DNA from: an uncultured Eubacteriales bacterium
GTDB taxonomy: Bacteria; Bacillota; Clostridia; Christensenellales; CAG-314
Direction of reading: 5' to 3'
NCBI GenBank assembly: GCA_900546875.1
Contig: URET01000031.1
Coordinates: 1 to 15,750, forward strand
Length of the DNA stretch: 15,750 bases
Part shown: in pieces, positions 1 to 7,240 of the stretch
How positions within the stretch are numbered: position 1 is the stretch's first letter
Layout: each line of letters starts with the position of its first letter
Made by a program: the position numbers and the translations under genes
The notes under the pieces: model-generated
What the model was told of the DNA's origin: nothing
What the model saw: only the letters and a program-made list of their open reading frames with translations
Database searches by the model: none

Positions 1-62
1 ACTTGCATGTGTTAAGCACGCCGCCAGCGTTCGTCCTGAGCCAGGATCAAACTCTTAAGTTT
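1..62 (-). rRNA. rrs: 16S rRNA, 5' end (partial)
   Basis: Read on the minus strand, this is the universally conserved start of bacterial 16S rRNA: AGAGTTTGATCCTGGCTCAG (the 27F primer site) occupies 55 down to 36, followed by GACGAACGCTGGCGGCGTG and the start of the first variable region. Counting back from the 27F site places the mature 5' end near 62. The gene runs off the left edge, so only about 62 nt are visible. The GACGAACGCTGGCGGCGTGC form is typical of Clostridia and other Bacillota. It is the first gene of an rRNA operon transcribed leftwards. Confidence 0.97.
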
Positions 63-197
63 AATCTGACTTTCTTAACTTTGGCAGAGTTCCCTCTGCC
101 GCCGGCAAAAATTCATTTTGAATTGACTGTGTTTATTTCGTTTTCGTCTTATCTATTCTCTTTTCAAGCTGCTTCGCCGCCGCTTCCCGCGGACAGC
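63..197 (-). other. 16S rRNA precursor leader
   Basis: This is the stretch between the predicted transcription start (about 197) and the mature 16S 5' end (about 62). It contains a perfect 7-bp hairpin with a 4-nt loop (83-89 with 94-100, GGCAGAG/CTCTGCC) and a shorter AT-rich hairpin near 110-125 (AATTCA/TGAATT). Such structures are usual in rRNA leaders, where processing and antitermination signals lie. I see no convincing boxA. The partner strand of the 16S processing stem would lie outside the window. Confidence 0.6.
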
Positions 198-203
198 CTA
201 AAC

Positions 204-232
204 ACTATACCACACCCCCGCTCCATTGTCAA
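204..232 (-). promoter_or_regulatory. rRNA operon promoter (sigma-A type)
   Basis: On the minus strand there is TTGACA (232-227), a 17-bp spacer, and TATAGT (209-204). This is a consensus -35, optimal spacing and one mismatch in the -10. The expected start is near 197, about 135 nt before the mature 16S end, a normal leader length. A weaker pair, TTCACA (345-340), 16 bp, TATTGT (323-318), lies upstream and could be a second rRNA promoter, but it is far less certain. Confidence 0.85.
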
Positions 233-249
233 CAATTTTATGCCCCTTT

Positions 250-598
250 TTTAAATTCTCTTAAACTTTTTCCTCTCCCCCCACTGCCGCCGCCTTCTCC
301 CTCACACCTACTCGCTCACAATACACCGCTCCGGACACTTGTGAACCGCAACTCTGTTTCAGTCCGGACTACCTTCGGGAAAATCTGCCTTCCTTCGCTC
401 CTTTGCCCATACTCTTATGCCTCCCTTATGTCCTTCAACAAAATACCCCTCTCTTCTTTATATTGATCCCTCTCTTCCGCCTTCATATTTTTCATTCATC
501 TGCTTGTTTTTCATACGACTTTTTCATACGACTGCTTTTATGCCTTCATATCGTCCGGATTCTGACATGGTTGTTATGTAATCGGGAAATAAAGCCGA
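250..598. other. Gene-free divergent intergenic region
   Basis: This is the spacer between the leftward rRNA promoter and the rightward promoter of the beta-helix gene. It is pyrimidine-rich on the plus strand. An open frame at 403-624 has no ribosome binding site and a low-complexity F/L/I-rich translation, so I do not call it. The only structure seen is a 13-bp perfect tandem repeat, TTTTCATACGACT, at 508-520 and 521-533. Confidence 0.5.
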
Positions 599-627
599 TT
601 GACATTTACATAAATATAAAGTAAAAT
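599..627 (+). promoter_or_regulatory. Sigma-A promoter of the beta-helix gene
   Basis: TTGACA (599-604), a 17-bp AT-rich spacer, and TAAAAT (622-627): full consensus -35, ideal spacing, and a 5 of 6 -10. The expected start is near 634, giving a leader of about 65 nt. The promoter is divergent from the rRNA promoter. Confidence 0.75.
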
Positions 628-699
628 AGATAGGGTAAAGTTTCAAAATTTTTCCGAGCCGGACTTTTCGGCCCCGTCATATATTAAGAGAGGTTTATT

Positions 700-1542
700 A
701 TGATAAAACACAAGATTTTTGATGAAGAACGCGCTTTATACGCTCTTAAAAACGAAAAAGTCGAGGAATGCATTTTTGCAGGTCCCGCCGACGGAGAATC
801 GGCACTTAAGGAATGCAGAGGGATAGACGTCGCGCGATGTTCCTTTTCGTTGAGGTACCCTTTATGGCACACACATGACTTTTCCGTGACCGAATGCGTC
901 CTGGACGATAAGACCCGGGCTCCTCTATGGTACGCCGAAAACGGAAAGATCTCAGACTCCTATCTCGGCGGAATAAAGACTCTCAGGGAATGCGAGTCCG
1001 TTGAAATCATCCGTTGTTCAGCGGTGTCGCCGGAATTCGGGTGGCGATGCCGCGGACTGAAAATCGAAAATACATTTGCCGTATCGGAGTACTTTCTTTT
1101 TGAAAGCAGGGATATCAGCATGAAAGACGTCCGCATGGACGGCAAGTACTCTTTCCAGTACGTGGAAAACGCGCTTATCCGAGGGTGTTTCTTCAATACA
1201 AAAGACGCTTTCTGGCACAGCAAAAACGTCACCGTGGAAAATTCGGTCATAAAAGGCGAATATCTCGGCTGGTACTCGGAAAATCTCACTCTTATAAACT
1301 GTCATATCCAGGGAACTCAGCCCCTTTGCTACTGTAAAGGACTTACTCTCGTAAACTGCACCACCGAAGGATGCGACCTCGCTTTCGAATACAGCGATGT
1401 CGACGCCGATATCTCCGGACATATTCTGTCAGTGAAAAATCCCGCGTCCGGCAGGATCACTGCCGACTCTGTCGGGGAAATCATTCTGGAAAATGCCGTC
1501 ACCCCATGCAACGCGGAGATAATCGAAAAAAACAAAAAATAA
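700..1542 (+). CDS. DUF3737-like right-handed beta-helix protein
   Basis: This 280-residue protein starts at ATG 700, preceded by AGAGAGG (687-693) at good spacing. Nearly the whole chain is made of imperfect repeats of about 20 residues built around N/C-turn motifs, such as KNVTVENSVI, ENLTLINCHI and KGLTLVNCTT (roughly residues 90-235). This is the pattern of a right-handed parallel beta-helix (pectate-lyase-like solenoid). Length and repeat style match DUF3737, a family common in gut Firmicutes and sometimes annotated as hydrolase without biochemical support. There is no signal peptide or membrane segment, so it is probably cytoplasmic, and the many cysteines fit that. It is transcribed alone from its own promoter, between an rRNA operon and a convergent galU. 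The family assignment comes from recall of sequence style. The function is unknown. Confidence 0.85.
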   Translation: MIKHKIFDEERALYALKNEKVEECIFAGPADGESALKECRGIDVARCSFSLRYPLWHTHDFSVTECVLDDKTRAPLWYAENGKISDSYLGGIKTLRECESVEIIRCSAVSPEFGWRCRGLKIENTFAVSEYFLFESRDISMKDVRMDGKYSFQYVENALIRGCFFNTKDAFWHSKNVTVENSVIKGEYLGWYSENLTLINCHIQGTQPLCYCKGLTLVNCTTEGCDLAFEYSDVDADISGHILSVKNPASGRITADSVGEIILENAVTPCNAEIIEKNKK

Positions 1543-1730
1543 TACCGGATCCCCCCACTTCGGCTTTCGGCACAATTACCGGACTCAAATACCTTCTCTG
1601 CAAATACGGTCTGCGGCCCTGCACATTTTTCCTCCGCATTCCCGCATCCTTCCGTCTTTCCGCCGGAACCTGCTGAAAACTTCCTTTACAACGGGAACAG
1701 CCCGGCTTCCACATTTCGCTTATCGCGGCT
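1543..1730. other. Intergenic spacer, nothing recognised
   Basis: This is the stretch between the beta-helix gene stop and the tandem repeats. Open frames crossing it are shadows or lack start signals. No clear terminator directly follows the stop at 1542. The nearest strong one is at 1872-1897, beyond the repeats. Confidence 0.4.
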
Positions 1731-1858
1731 CCTTTCTTCCTTTCATCGCATTGCGCGCCGTAGCGGCGCCTTTCTCGTTTTATGGCATTGCGTACCGTAG
1801 CGGCGCCTTTCTTCTTTTATCGCTTTGCGTGCCGTTCTCTTATGGCTTTGCGTGCCGT
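1731..1858. repeat. Degenerate tandem repeat, about 37-bp unit
   Basis: There are four successive imperfect units: 1731-1768, 1769-1805, 1806-1834 and 1835-1858. The shared core is a pyrimidine run CCTTTCTT or CTCGTTTTAT, then GC(A/T)TTGCG(T/C)(G/A)CCG, then TAGCGGCG in the first two units only. The last two units lack the TAGCGGCG tail and are shorter. No coding function is visible. The array lies just before the shared terminator of two convergent genes. Confidence 0.7.
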
Positions 1859-1871
1859 ATCCGTACTAAAA

Positions 1872-1897
1872 AATTGTCGGCATTGACGCCGACAATT
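1872..1897. terminator. Bidirectional intrinsic terminator
   Basis: A perfect 10-bp stem (1872-1881 with 1888-1897, AATTGTCGGC/GCCGACAATT) with a 6-nt loop. On the minus strand it is followed by a T run (AATTTTTTAG), and on the plus strand by ATTTTTATGTTTTT. It therefore can end galU (minus) about 50 nt past its stop and also transcripts coming from the beta-helix gene (plus). Confidence 0.88.
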
Positions 1898-1946
1898 ATT
1901 TTTATGTTTTTATATCATTTTTGTTTTTTTCTGCGTTTGTCTCAGA

Positions 1947-2780
1947 TCAATCAAGCTTATAGTCTATCTCACCGCTGATGATCTTTGAAAGAAAATCCTT
2001 GTACCATTCTCCGAGTTCGGCCGAACGAAGTGCAAACTCCGTAACCGCAGTCAGATAACCTCTTTTACTCCCGAGGTCGTACCTTCTTCCTTCAAAATCA
2101 CAGGCAAAACAGCCGAATTTTTCCGCATATTCGTTAAGCGCGTCCGTAAGTATTATTTCGCCGTTTATTTTGCTGACGGGAGTATGTTTGAGTATATCAT
2201 ATATCTCACCGGTCACAACGTATCTGCCGAGGGCGGCGTACATCGAAGGAGCCTTGCTCGCTTCCGGCTTCTCTATGATACCGTTTATCTCTATGTCTCT
2301 TCCGCACATGCTTACGGCTTTTACGGCAGAATATTTGTTTATCACGCTTTCGTCTACACACTGCACTCCGATAACGACTTTCCCGTGCCTTTCATAACAG
2401 TCTATAAGCTGCCTGGTGACGGGTACGCCGCCGTCGGTATACATAAGATCGTCGCCGTTCATGACCACCACGGGATCGCCTCCGGCAAAGGCTTCGGTTT
2501 TCAGAACGGCGTCACCCGTGCCCAAAGGCACGTCCTGAAATACATATTCTATTTCAAGCCCCTCCGGAAGTACCTCTCTTTCAAAATAATGATTCAGATC
2601 GTACTTTGTCGAATTTGTAACTATACAAAGTCTTTTTATCCCCGACGCAACAGCTTCATCTATATTGAACCTTATCGCGGGCACGTCCACAACGGGAAGC
2701 ATCTCCTTCGGAACAACACGCGTATACGGCAAAAACCTCGTTCCTTTTCCTGCTGCCAGTATTATAGCTTTCTGTATCAT
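1947..2780 (-). CDS. galU: UTP-glucose-1-phosphate uridylyltransferase
   Basis: GalU makes UDP-glucose and diphosphate from UTP and glucose-1-phosphate, supplying sugar nucleotides for cell-envelope and storage glycans in the cytoplasm. I place the start at ATG 2780, behind AAAGGGAAAGGG. The 33 codons in frame upstream (to 2879) do not resemble the family. From this start the protein has 277 residues, slightly short for GalU. It shows the nucleotidyltransferase signature LAAGKGTRFLP (8-18), the PKEMLP lysine at 25, GTGDAV (87-92), the metal-binding MNGDD (107-111), an EKPE segment and the late DLGSKRGYLTA motif. It stands alone, ends in the 1872-1897 terminator and is divergent from rsmA. No other sugar genes are nearby. 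Confidence 0.95.
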   Translation of the reverse strand: MIQKAIILAAGKGTRFLPYTRVVPKEMLPVVDVPAIRFNIDEAVASGIKRLCIVTNSTKYDLNHYFEREVLPEGLEIEYVFQDVPLGTGDAVLKTEAFAGGDPVVVMNGDDLMYTDGGVPVTRQLIDCYERHGKVVIGVQCVDESVINKYSAVKAVSMCGRDIEINGIIEKPEASKAPSMYAALGRYVVTGEIYDILKHTPVSKINGEIILTDALNEYAEKFGCFACDFEGRRYDLGSKRGYLTAVTEFALRSAELGEWYKDFLSKIISGEIDYKLD

Positions 2781-3004
2781 ATTGACCCTTTCCCTTTTGG
2801 ATATTTGATTGAATACACGACCCGCCGGTATAATTCCGCTTCCGCCATTCCGGACTGCTTTCGTCCGAACAAACATCACTGCAGTCCGAAAAACCTTTGG
2901 AAGCCTTCTTCCCTCACAGACCGCTCTCGACGAAAACCACGGATCCTTCCGAGAAAAAAATCCCCCCGCAAAGCTCCGAAAAATATTATACCTTAAGTTT
3001 TTTT

Positions 3005-3033
3005 ATGATATCACAAACCTGCGATCATGTCAA
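3005..3033 (-). promoter_or_regulatory. Probable galU promoter
   Basis: On the minus strand: TTGACA (3033-3028), a 17-bp spacer, TATCAT (3010-3005). The predicted start is near 2998, giving an untranslated leader of over 200 nt before the galU ATG. A perfect TATAAT (2990-2985) lies just downstream with only a poor -35 (GTGATA, 18-bp spacer) and might be an alternative. Confidence 0.65.
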
Positions 3034-3105
3034 TCATTCCTCAGCTAATACTATGCTTTGTCGCATAAAATAGTGCCGGACCATCGGGACGGTGTCTTTT
3101 ACCCG

Positions 3106-3191
3106 TATCTGCAATTAAAGCTCTGACGGCGGCTGTACAATTTCCCGGAAATTCCGGTTTGCGCGGCTCAGTACCTTCCGATAAAGCTTTG
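3106..3191. repeat. Intergenic direct repeat, copy 1
   Basis: The core at 3135-3191 (57 bp) matches 3290-3346 with three differences. Weaker similarity extends left to TATCTGCA at 3106. The core contains the odd-length palindrome AATTTCC-C-GGAAATT (3139-3153) and ends in CCGATAAAGCTTTG. It is non-coding and lies between the divergent galU and rsmA promoters. Confidence 0.85.
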
Positions 3192-3250
3192 CGCGCCATT
3201 TCACCGCTCTCTCCCTGAACGGCTGTGTAATATTTCTTGATATATTTTTA

Positions 3251-3346
3251 TATCTGCATATTAAAGCCCTGCCGCTACGGACAGCGACAGTACAATTTCC
3301 CGGAAATTCCGGTTTGCGCGGCTCGGTGCTTTCCGATAAAGCTTTG
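3251..3346. repeat. Intergenic direct repeat, copy 2
   Basis: Second copy of the 3106-3191 element in the same orientation, core 3290-3346, palindrome at 3294-3308. It has about 10 extra bases between the TATCTGCA start and the core. It ends only 25 bp before the rsmA -35 box. The spacer between the copies (3192-3250) shows no recognised feature. Confidence 0.85.
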
Positions 3347-3371
3347 GGCATTGCTTTTCCCCTTTAAAGCC

Positions 3372-3400
3372 TTTACAAAATCCGAGAAATGATGTAAAAT
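3372..3400 (+). promoter_or_regulatory. Sigma-A promoter of the rsmA operon
   Basis: TTTACA (3372-3377), a 17-bp spacer, TAAAAT (3395-3400). The start is expected near 3407, leaving a very short leader of about 16 nt that consists mostly of the GGAGG ribosome binding site (3413-3417). Confidence 0.75.
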
Positions 3401-3422
3401 AAAATCAGACACGGAGGAAAAC

Positions 3423-4250
3423 ATGAAACTCGGCGAAACACTGAAAAAACACGGTTTCGTATTCAATAAAAGGTACGGGCAGAATTTCATTTCCGACGGC
3501 AATCTGCTTCGGGCAATCGTTGCCGACTCCGAAACCTGCATTTCCGACACGGTGATCGAAATAGGGGCCGGAGCCGGGACTCTTACGGCGGCGCTTGCGC
3601 AGAAAGCCCGTCGTGTGATAGCGATAGAGGTGGACGAAAATCTGAAGGGTGTGCTTTCGGAAAACCTTGCCGGCCTGGATAACGTGACACTTATATTTGC
3701 AGACGCCATGAAGCTTTCACCTTCTCAGCTCAGTCAGCTTGCGGGTACGGAGGAATATAAGGTGGTGGCAAACATACCTTATTATATCACGACTCCCCTA
3801 GTCATGCGTTTTCTTGAGCAGACACGTGCCGAATCTCTGACGGTAACGGTACAGAAAGAGGTCGCCGAAAGGTTTACCGCCCTCCCGGGCTCCAAGAATT
3901 ACGGTGCCGTGACCGTAGCAGTCAATGCTCTCAGCGACCCGGTGATCACCCGAAACATCAGCAGAGAAAGCTTTTTCCCCGTTCCGAATGTGGACAGCGC
4001 CGTGGTCAGGATGAAGGCATACAGGTCTAAATACGGAGATTACTCCGCTGTAAGAGAAATTGTGAAAGCCGCGTTTTCATCAAGGCGCAAAACCTTGCCC
4101 AACAGCCTTTCGGCTTCGGGCATACCCAAAGAAAATATTCGTGCAGCTCTCGTTTCCATGGGAAAACCTGCCGAGGCTCGCGCGGAGACCCTTTCACCTC
4201 AGGAATTTTTTCGTCTTGCCGACTGCCTGAACAACTTAAACAACGGATAA
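3423..4250 (+). CDS. rsmA: 16S rRNA (adenine1518/1519-N6)-dimethyltransferase
   Basis: RsmA (KsgA) uses S-adenosylmethionine to dimethylate two adjacent adenines in the 3' terminal hairpin of 16S rRNA, a late quality-control step of small-subunit assembly. The start at ATG 3423 has a perfect GGAGG 5 nt upstream. The 275 residues are the normal length. Visible motifs: the N-terminal YGQNFISDGNLL segment (18-29), SAM motif I EIGAGAGTLT (46-55), the ribose-binding acidic residue in AIEVDE (E69), D94 in FADAM, and the catalytic NIPYY (117-121). It heads a plus-strand operon with two ATP-grasp genes and an MscS channel; the next ATG is 10 bp after its stop. Confidence 0.97.
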   Translation: MKLGETLKKHGFVFNKRYGQNFISDGNLLRAIVADSETCISDTVIEIGAGAGTLTAALAQKARRVIAIEVDENLKGVLSENLAGLDNVTLIFADAMKLSPSQLSQLAGTEEYKVVANIPYYITTPLVMRFLEQTRAESLTVTVQKEVAERFTALPGSKNYGAVTVAVNALSDPVITRNISRESFFPVPNVDSAVVRMKAYRSKYGDYSAVREIVKAAFSSRRKTLPNSLSASGIPKENIRAALVSMGKPAEARAETLSPQEFFRLADCLNNLNNG

Positions 4251-4260
4251 AATCAACATT

Positions 4261-5115
4261 ATGAAAGGATTACTTGTAGTCAACGAATTTGTAAAATGGG
4301 ATAAGTTCGACAAAATATATGACATGCTGACAGCCGCCTTTCAGGCAAAAAACTGTTCTCTCATAAAGCTGTCAAATACCGACCTGATGAACGAAATACG
4401 TTCGCCTTTCCCGAAAGCGGATTTCTGTCTTTTCTGGAATAAGGACATCAACCTTGCAATAAGAATGGAAAGGAGCGGTATGCGTCTTTTCAATAGTGCG
4501 CACACTATCGAATACTGTAACGACAAATGTCTTACTGCCGCCGCGGCTACGGGGCTCCCGCGGCCGAAAACTTTTATAGCCCCTCACACCTTTCTGCCCT
4601 ATTCCGACCTCAGTTTTCTGGATAAAATCGAAGCCGGACTCGGTTACCCGCTTATCCTCAAACAATGCTTCGGCAGCTTCGGGAATCAGGTGTGGCTCAT
4701 AAAAAACAGACAGGAACTTGAAGCACGCGTAATGAAAATCACTCCCGGCGGAATGATTTTCGAAGAATATATCTCCGAAAGCTACGGCGCCGACCTCAGA
4801 CTCCATGTAGTGGGCGGAAAATGTGTTGCGTCAGTCAAAAGAATAGCAAAAGAAGGCGACTTCAGATCAAACGTCACCAACGGCGGCAAAATGTACCCGC
4901 ATGAAGCCACCGAACAGGAAAAAGAACTGGCGATCGCCGCCGCCGCTGCAGTAAAAGCCGACTTTGCAGGTATAGATCTGCTGATCTCCGAAAAAGGACC
5001 GGTCCTTTGCGAGGTCAATTCCAACGCCCACTTCAAAAACCTTTACGACGCTACAGGTATAAACGTTGCAGATCATATCGCGGATTATGTGATCGCGGAA
5101 ATGAAGAAAACTTAA
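4261..5115 (+). CDS. RimK-like ATP-grasp ligase, copy 1
   Basis: This 284-residue cytoplasmic protein has the ATP-grasp fold of the RimK group, enzymes that join a carboxylate to an amine through an acyl phosphate. Seen in the sequence: an N-terminal Rossmann-like part (1-85) with NSAHTIEYCNDK (78-89), a nucleotide lysine in YPLILKQ (K134), the glycine loop FGSFGNQ (137-143), the hinge acids IFEEY (166-170), DLR (178-180), DFRSN with NGG (200-209), and the metal-binding GIDLL (237-241) and CEVNSNAHF (250-258). The order is that of alpha-L-glutamate ligases. The substrate cannot be told: it could be a protein tail, a small peptide or a cofactor. No strong Shine-Dalgarno site precedes the ATG, so translation may be coupled to rsmA, whose stop is 10 bp upstream. 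Confidence 0.9.
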   Translation: MKGLLVVNEFVKWDKFDKIYDMLTAAFQAKNCSLIKLSNTDLMNEIRSPFPKADFCLFWNKDINLAIRMERSGMRLFNSAHTIEYCNDKCLTAAAATGLPRPKTFIAPHTFLPYSDLSFLDKIEAGLGYPLILKQCFGSFGNQVWLIKNRQELEARVMKITPGGMIFEEYISESYGADLRLHVVGGKCVASVKRIAKEGDFRSNVTNGGKMYPHEATEQEKELAIAAAAAVKADFAGIDLLISEKGPVLCEVNSNAHFKNLYDATGINVADHIADYVIAEMKKT

Positions 5116-5151
5116 GGTATTGATACACGATATTTATATTACGAGGTTTAT

Positions 5152-5955
5152 ATGAAGTATTTCATAGTTTACGACAGACAAAGATACATCGGGAACGAAA
5201 GGTTCGGCCTCCTCCTCGGAAAAGCCCTGCGAAAAAGAGGCCATGACTGCAGCGTAGCCATGGCAGACAGCGTGGATCTCTCCGAAGGTGCCGACGGCGT
5301 GATCATGCGGACCTATGACCCCGATTTCTCCATGACGCTCAAAGAAAAAGGTATCAGAAGCTTCAACAACGCCCGAACCCAAAGTACGGGAAACGACAAA
5401 GCCGCTACCTACGCTTTTGCACGTTCCATGGGGATCCCCATTCCCGAGACCCATATCGTCAGACACGGCGAAGAGCCTCCTTTGGGCACACCCTTTGTAC
5501 TGAAATCCCGCTTCGGCCACGGCGGAAACGAGGTCTTCATGATAGAAAACAACCTCGACTACCGTACTTGCTCGGACAAAATCAAAGAAGTCAGCTTCCT
5601 CGTCCAAAAGCCTATGGAACCCGGCCGCGACAAAAGGGTATATGCCATCGGGAATAAAATTATCGCCGCCTTTATGAGAGTGAATACCTCGGACTTCCGC
5701 TCCAACTATAAACTCGGAGGAAGAGCTTCCCCCGCTCAGGTGAACCGCGTGGAAGAGGAATACGTCCGAAGAGTCTGCGGCGGACTCCGACCCGACTTCA
5801 TCGGCGTGGACTTCCTGTATGAAAAAGGCGTCCCCTACCTTAACGAAATTGAAGATATAGTGGGCTCGAGAATGGTATACGAAAATTCCGATATCGACAT
5901 CCTCGACCTCTATGCGGAATACATCGTTCGTGAAACCTCTGCTAAACATATCTGA
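5152..5955 (+). CDS. RimK-like ATP-grasp ligase, copy 2
   Basis: A second, divergent ATP-grasp ligase of 267 residues, 36 bp after the first, with its own GAGG site (5143-5146). It shares the architecture: FNNARTQSTGNDK (71-83), lysine in PFVLKSRFGHGGNE (114-127; K118), DKR (160-162), DFRSN followed by LGG (181-190), GVDFL (218-222) and the metal-site NEIED (231-235). The end of the domain, IEDIVGSRMVYE, differs from the NSNAHF of copy 1. The two therefore probably have different acceptors rather than being a simple recent duplicate. It lacks a signal peptide. The substrate is unknown. A large minus-strand open frame over the same stretch (5134-6000) is a shadow. Confidence 0.9.
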   Translation: MKYFIVYDRQRYIGNERFGLLLGKALRKRGHDCSVAMADSVDLSEGADGVIMRTYDPDFSMTLKEKGIRSFNNARTQSTGNDKAATYAFARSMGIPIPETHIVRHGEEPPLGTPFVLKSRFGHGGNEVFMIENNLDYRTCSDKIKEVSFLVQKPMEPGRDKRVYAIGNKIIAAFMRVNTSDFRSNYKLGGRASPAQVNRVEEEYVRRVCGGLRPDFIGVDFLYEKGVPYLNEIEDIVGSRMVYENSDIDILDLYAEYIVRETSAKHI

Positions 5956-5988
5956 CTCAGCTTTCAATATTTTACACGGGAGAAAATC

Positions 5989-6813
5989 ATGTTTCAACAA
6001 TTTTGGGAAGATATCCGTCAGTTTTTTACGAATACCGATAACTATTGGCGTCTGCTGGCTTTCTTCGTCGCCCTCATCGGCGGACTTCTTATTATCAAGA
6101 TCATCAAAAAGATCATTTCAACAGCCTTCAGAAAAAGCAAACGCATCGATCAGATGCTTGCTAAATTTCTTCTGTCCATTATCAATTTCGTGCTGTATAT
6201 TTTTCTTATAGTCTTACTCGCGGGTATGGCGGGAGTGGACCAGTCAAGCCTGGTCACCATCCTCGGCACAGTCGGCCTCGCCCTCTCCCTCGCCCTGCAG
6301 GACAGCTTGTCAAGCGTCGCAAACGGCGTCCTCATCCTGATAAATAAACCGTTTTCCGCCGGCGATTACATCTGCGTGGACGGCGTAGAAGGCAATGTTC
6401 AGTCAATAAGCGTGCTCTCTACCCGCCTCCTTACCACAGATAATAAGCTCCTCGTGATCCCAAACAGCAGAGTTTCATCCAACACAGTCATTAACTACTC
6501 CGCTCAGCCTACAAGACGTATAGAACATACCGTCTCCGTAGCCCCGGATACCGACCTCAATAAGCTCGCCGTCATCATACACTGCATCATCTCCAACGAC
6601 CCGCGCATTAAATCCGACCCCGCCTTCTCCTTCGATATGAGCGGCATCGGCGGTTCGGTAATTACTTTTTCACTGAAATACTGGGTGAATAATTCTGACT
6701 ATTGGGACGTCCTGTACTCCACAAACCGCGCTTTGTACGACGCTTTTAACAAAGAAGGTATCGTGGTCCCCGAAAATAAACTTACCGTTACCATGTCACA
6801 GCCTAAAAACTGA
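5989..6813 (+). CDS. MscS-type small-conductance mechanosensitive channel
   Basis: This 274-residue membrane channel opens under membrane tension and releases solutes on osmotic downshock. The start at ATG 5989 has CGGGAGA upstream. Predicted membrane segments: 21-39 (LLAFFVALIGGLLIIKIIK), 60-82, and the pore helix 88-118 with the family signature GTVGLALSLALQDSLSS (93-109). This is followed by the conserved KPFSAGDYI (120-128), then the beta domain VEGNVQSISVLSTRL and PNSRVSSNTVINYS, and a C-terminal alpha/beta domain. The length matches the three-helix MscS class. It is the last gene of the rsmA operon, 33 bp after the second ligase, and is followed by a strong terminator. Confidence 0.95.
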   Translation: MFQQFWEDIRQFFTNTDNYWRLLAFFVALIGGLLIIKIIKKIISTAFRKSKRIDQMLAKFLLSIINFVLYIFLIVLLAGMAGVDQSSLVTILGTVGLALSLALQDSLSSVANGVLILINKPFSAGDYICVDGVEGNVQSISVLSTRLLTTDNKLLVIPNSRVSSNTVINYSAQPTRRIEHTVSVAPDTDLNKLAVIIHCIISNDPRIKSDPAFSFDMSGIGGSVITFSLKYWVNNSDYWDVLYSTNRALYDAFNKEGIVVPENKLTVTMSQPKN

Positions 6814-6858
6814 TCCGCCCCTTCGGATACCACCCTCAAAACCGACGTATACGCTTCG

Positions 6859-6886
6859 GCCGGCTCCTTAATGAGCCGGCTTTTTT
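6859..6886 (+). terminator. Intrinsic terminator of the rsmA-mscS operon
   Basis: A perfect 8-bp GC-rich stem GCCGGCTC/GAGCCGGC (6859-6866 with 6873-6880), 6-nt loop, followed by six T (6881-6886). It lies 45 nt after the channel stop. There is no T run on the minus strand, so it is one-directional. Confidence 0.93.
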
Positions 6887-7240
6887 CTCCCCCCGGACCC
6901 GTATTGTCTGCAAAAATCCGCTGTCAGCCTTAAAAACCCGCTTCCTTACTCACAAAACCTATACCCGTTACTTAAATCTGCAATCAGTTAAAATCTGCTC
7001 TTTTCTTGCAAAACCTCGGAAACTTTCCCGCCGAACTTTCTGCCTGTGTAAGTTCGTCCCGCCGTAATATCAAAAAACTCTTCAATTCAAACTGTTCCCG
7101 CTTACCGTGCATTGCCTCCGTATCCGTGTTTTGCTTCCTGTTCAGACACCGACCGATCTTCTCGCATTAACTCCGCATGTCCGCATACTGCACCGCCTCC
7201 ATGAACTTCCGTCTCAAATGTTTATAATACAGCTTCATGC
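6887..7240. other. Gene-free region left of the repeat array
   Basis: No open frame with a ribosome binding site, no clear hairpin and no clear copy of the array motif was found. The open frame at 7107-7328 runs into the array and has no start signals. A few ACCCG strings (near 6936 and 6963) could be decayed elements, but I cannot support that. Confidence 0.4.

Noticed and set aside
403..624. 73-residue plus-strand ORF
   Set aside because: No ribosome site, and the frame runs through the -35 of the beta-helix promoter; hydrophobic low-complexity translation from a pyrimidine-rich spacer.
2781..2879. 33-codon N-terminal extension of galU
   Set aside because: The extension is unlike the family, and the internal ATG at 2780 has a purine-rich ribosome site and begins the conserved MIQKAIILAAGKGTR.
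2184..2996. 270-residue plus-strand ORF
   Set aside because: Antisense shadow of galU, which has clear catalytic motifs.
5134..6000. 288-residue minus-strand ORF
   Set aside because: It lies opposite the second ATP-grasp gene, has a low-complexity valine- and phenylalanine-rich translation and no family motif; a codon-bias shadow.
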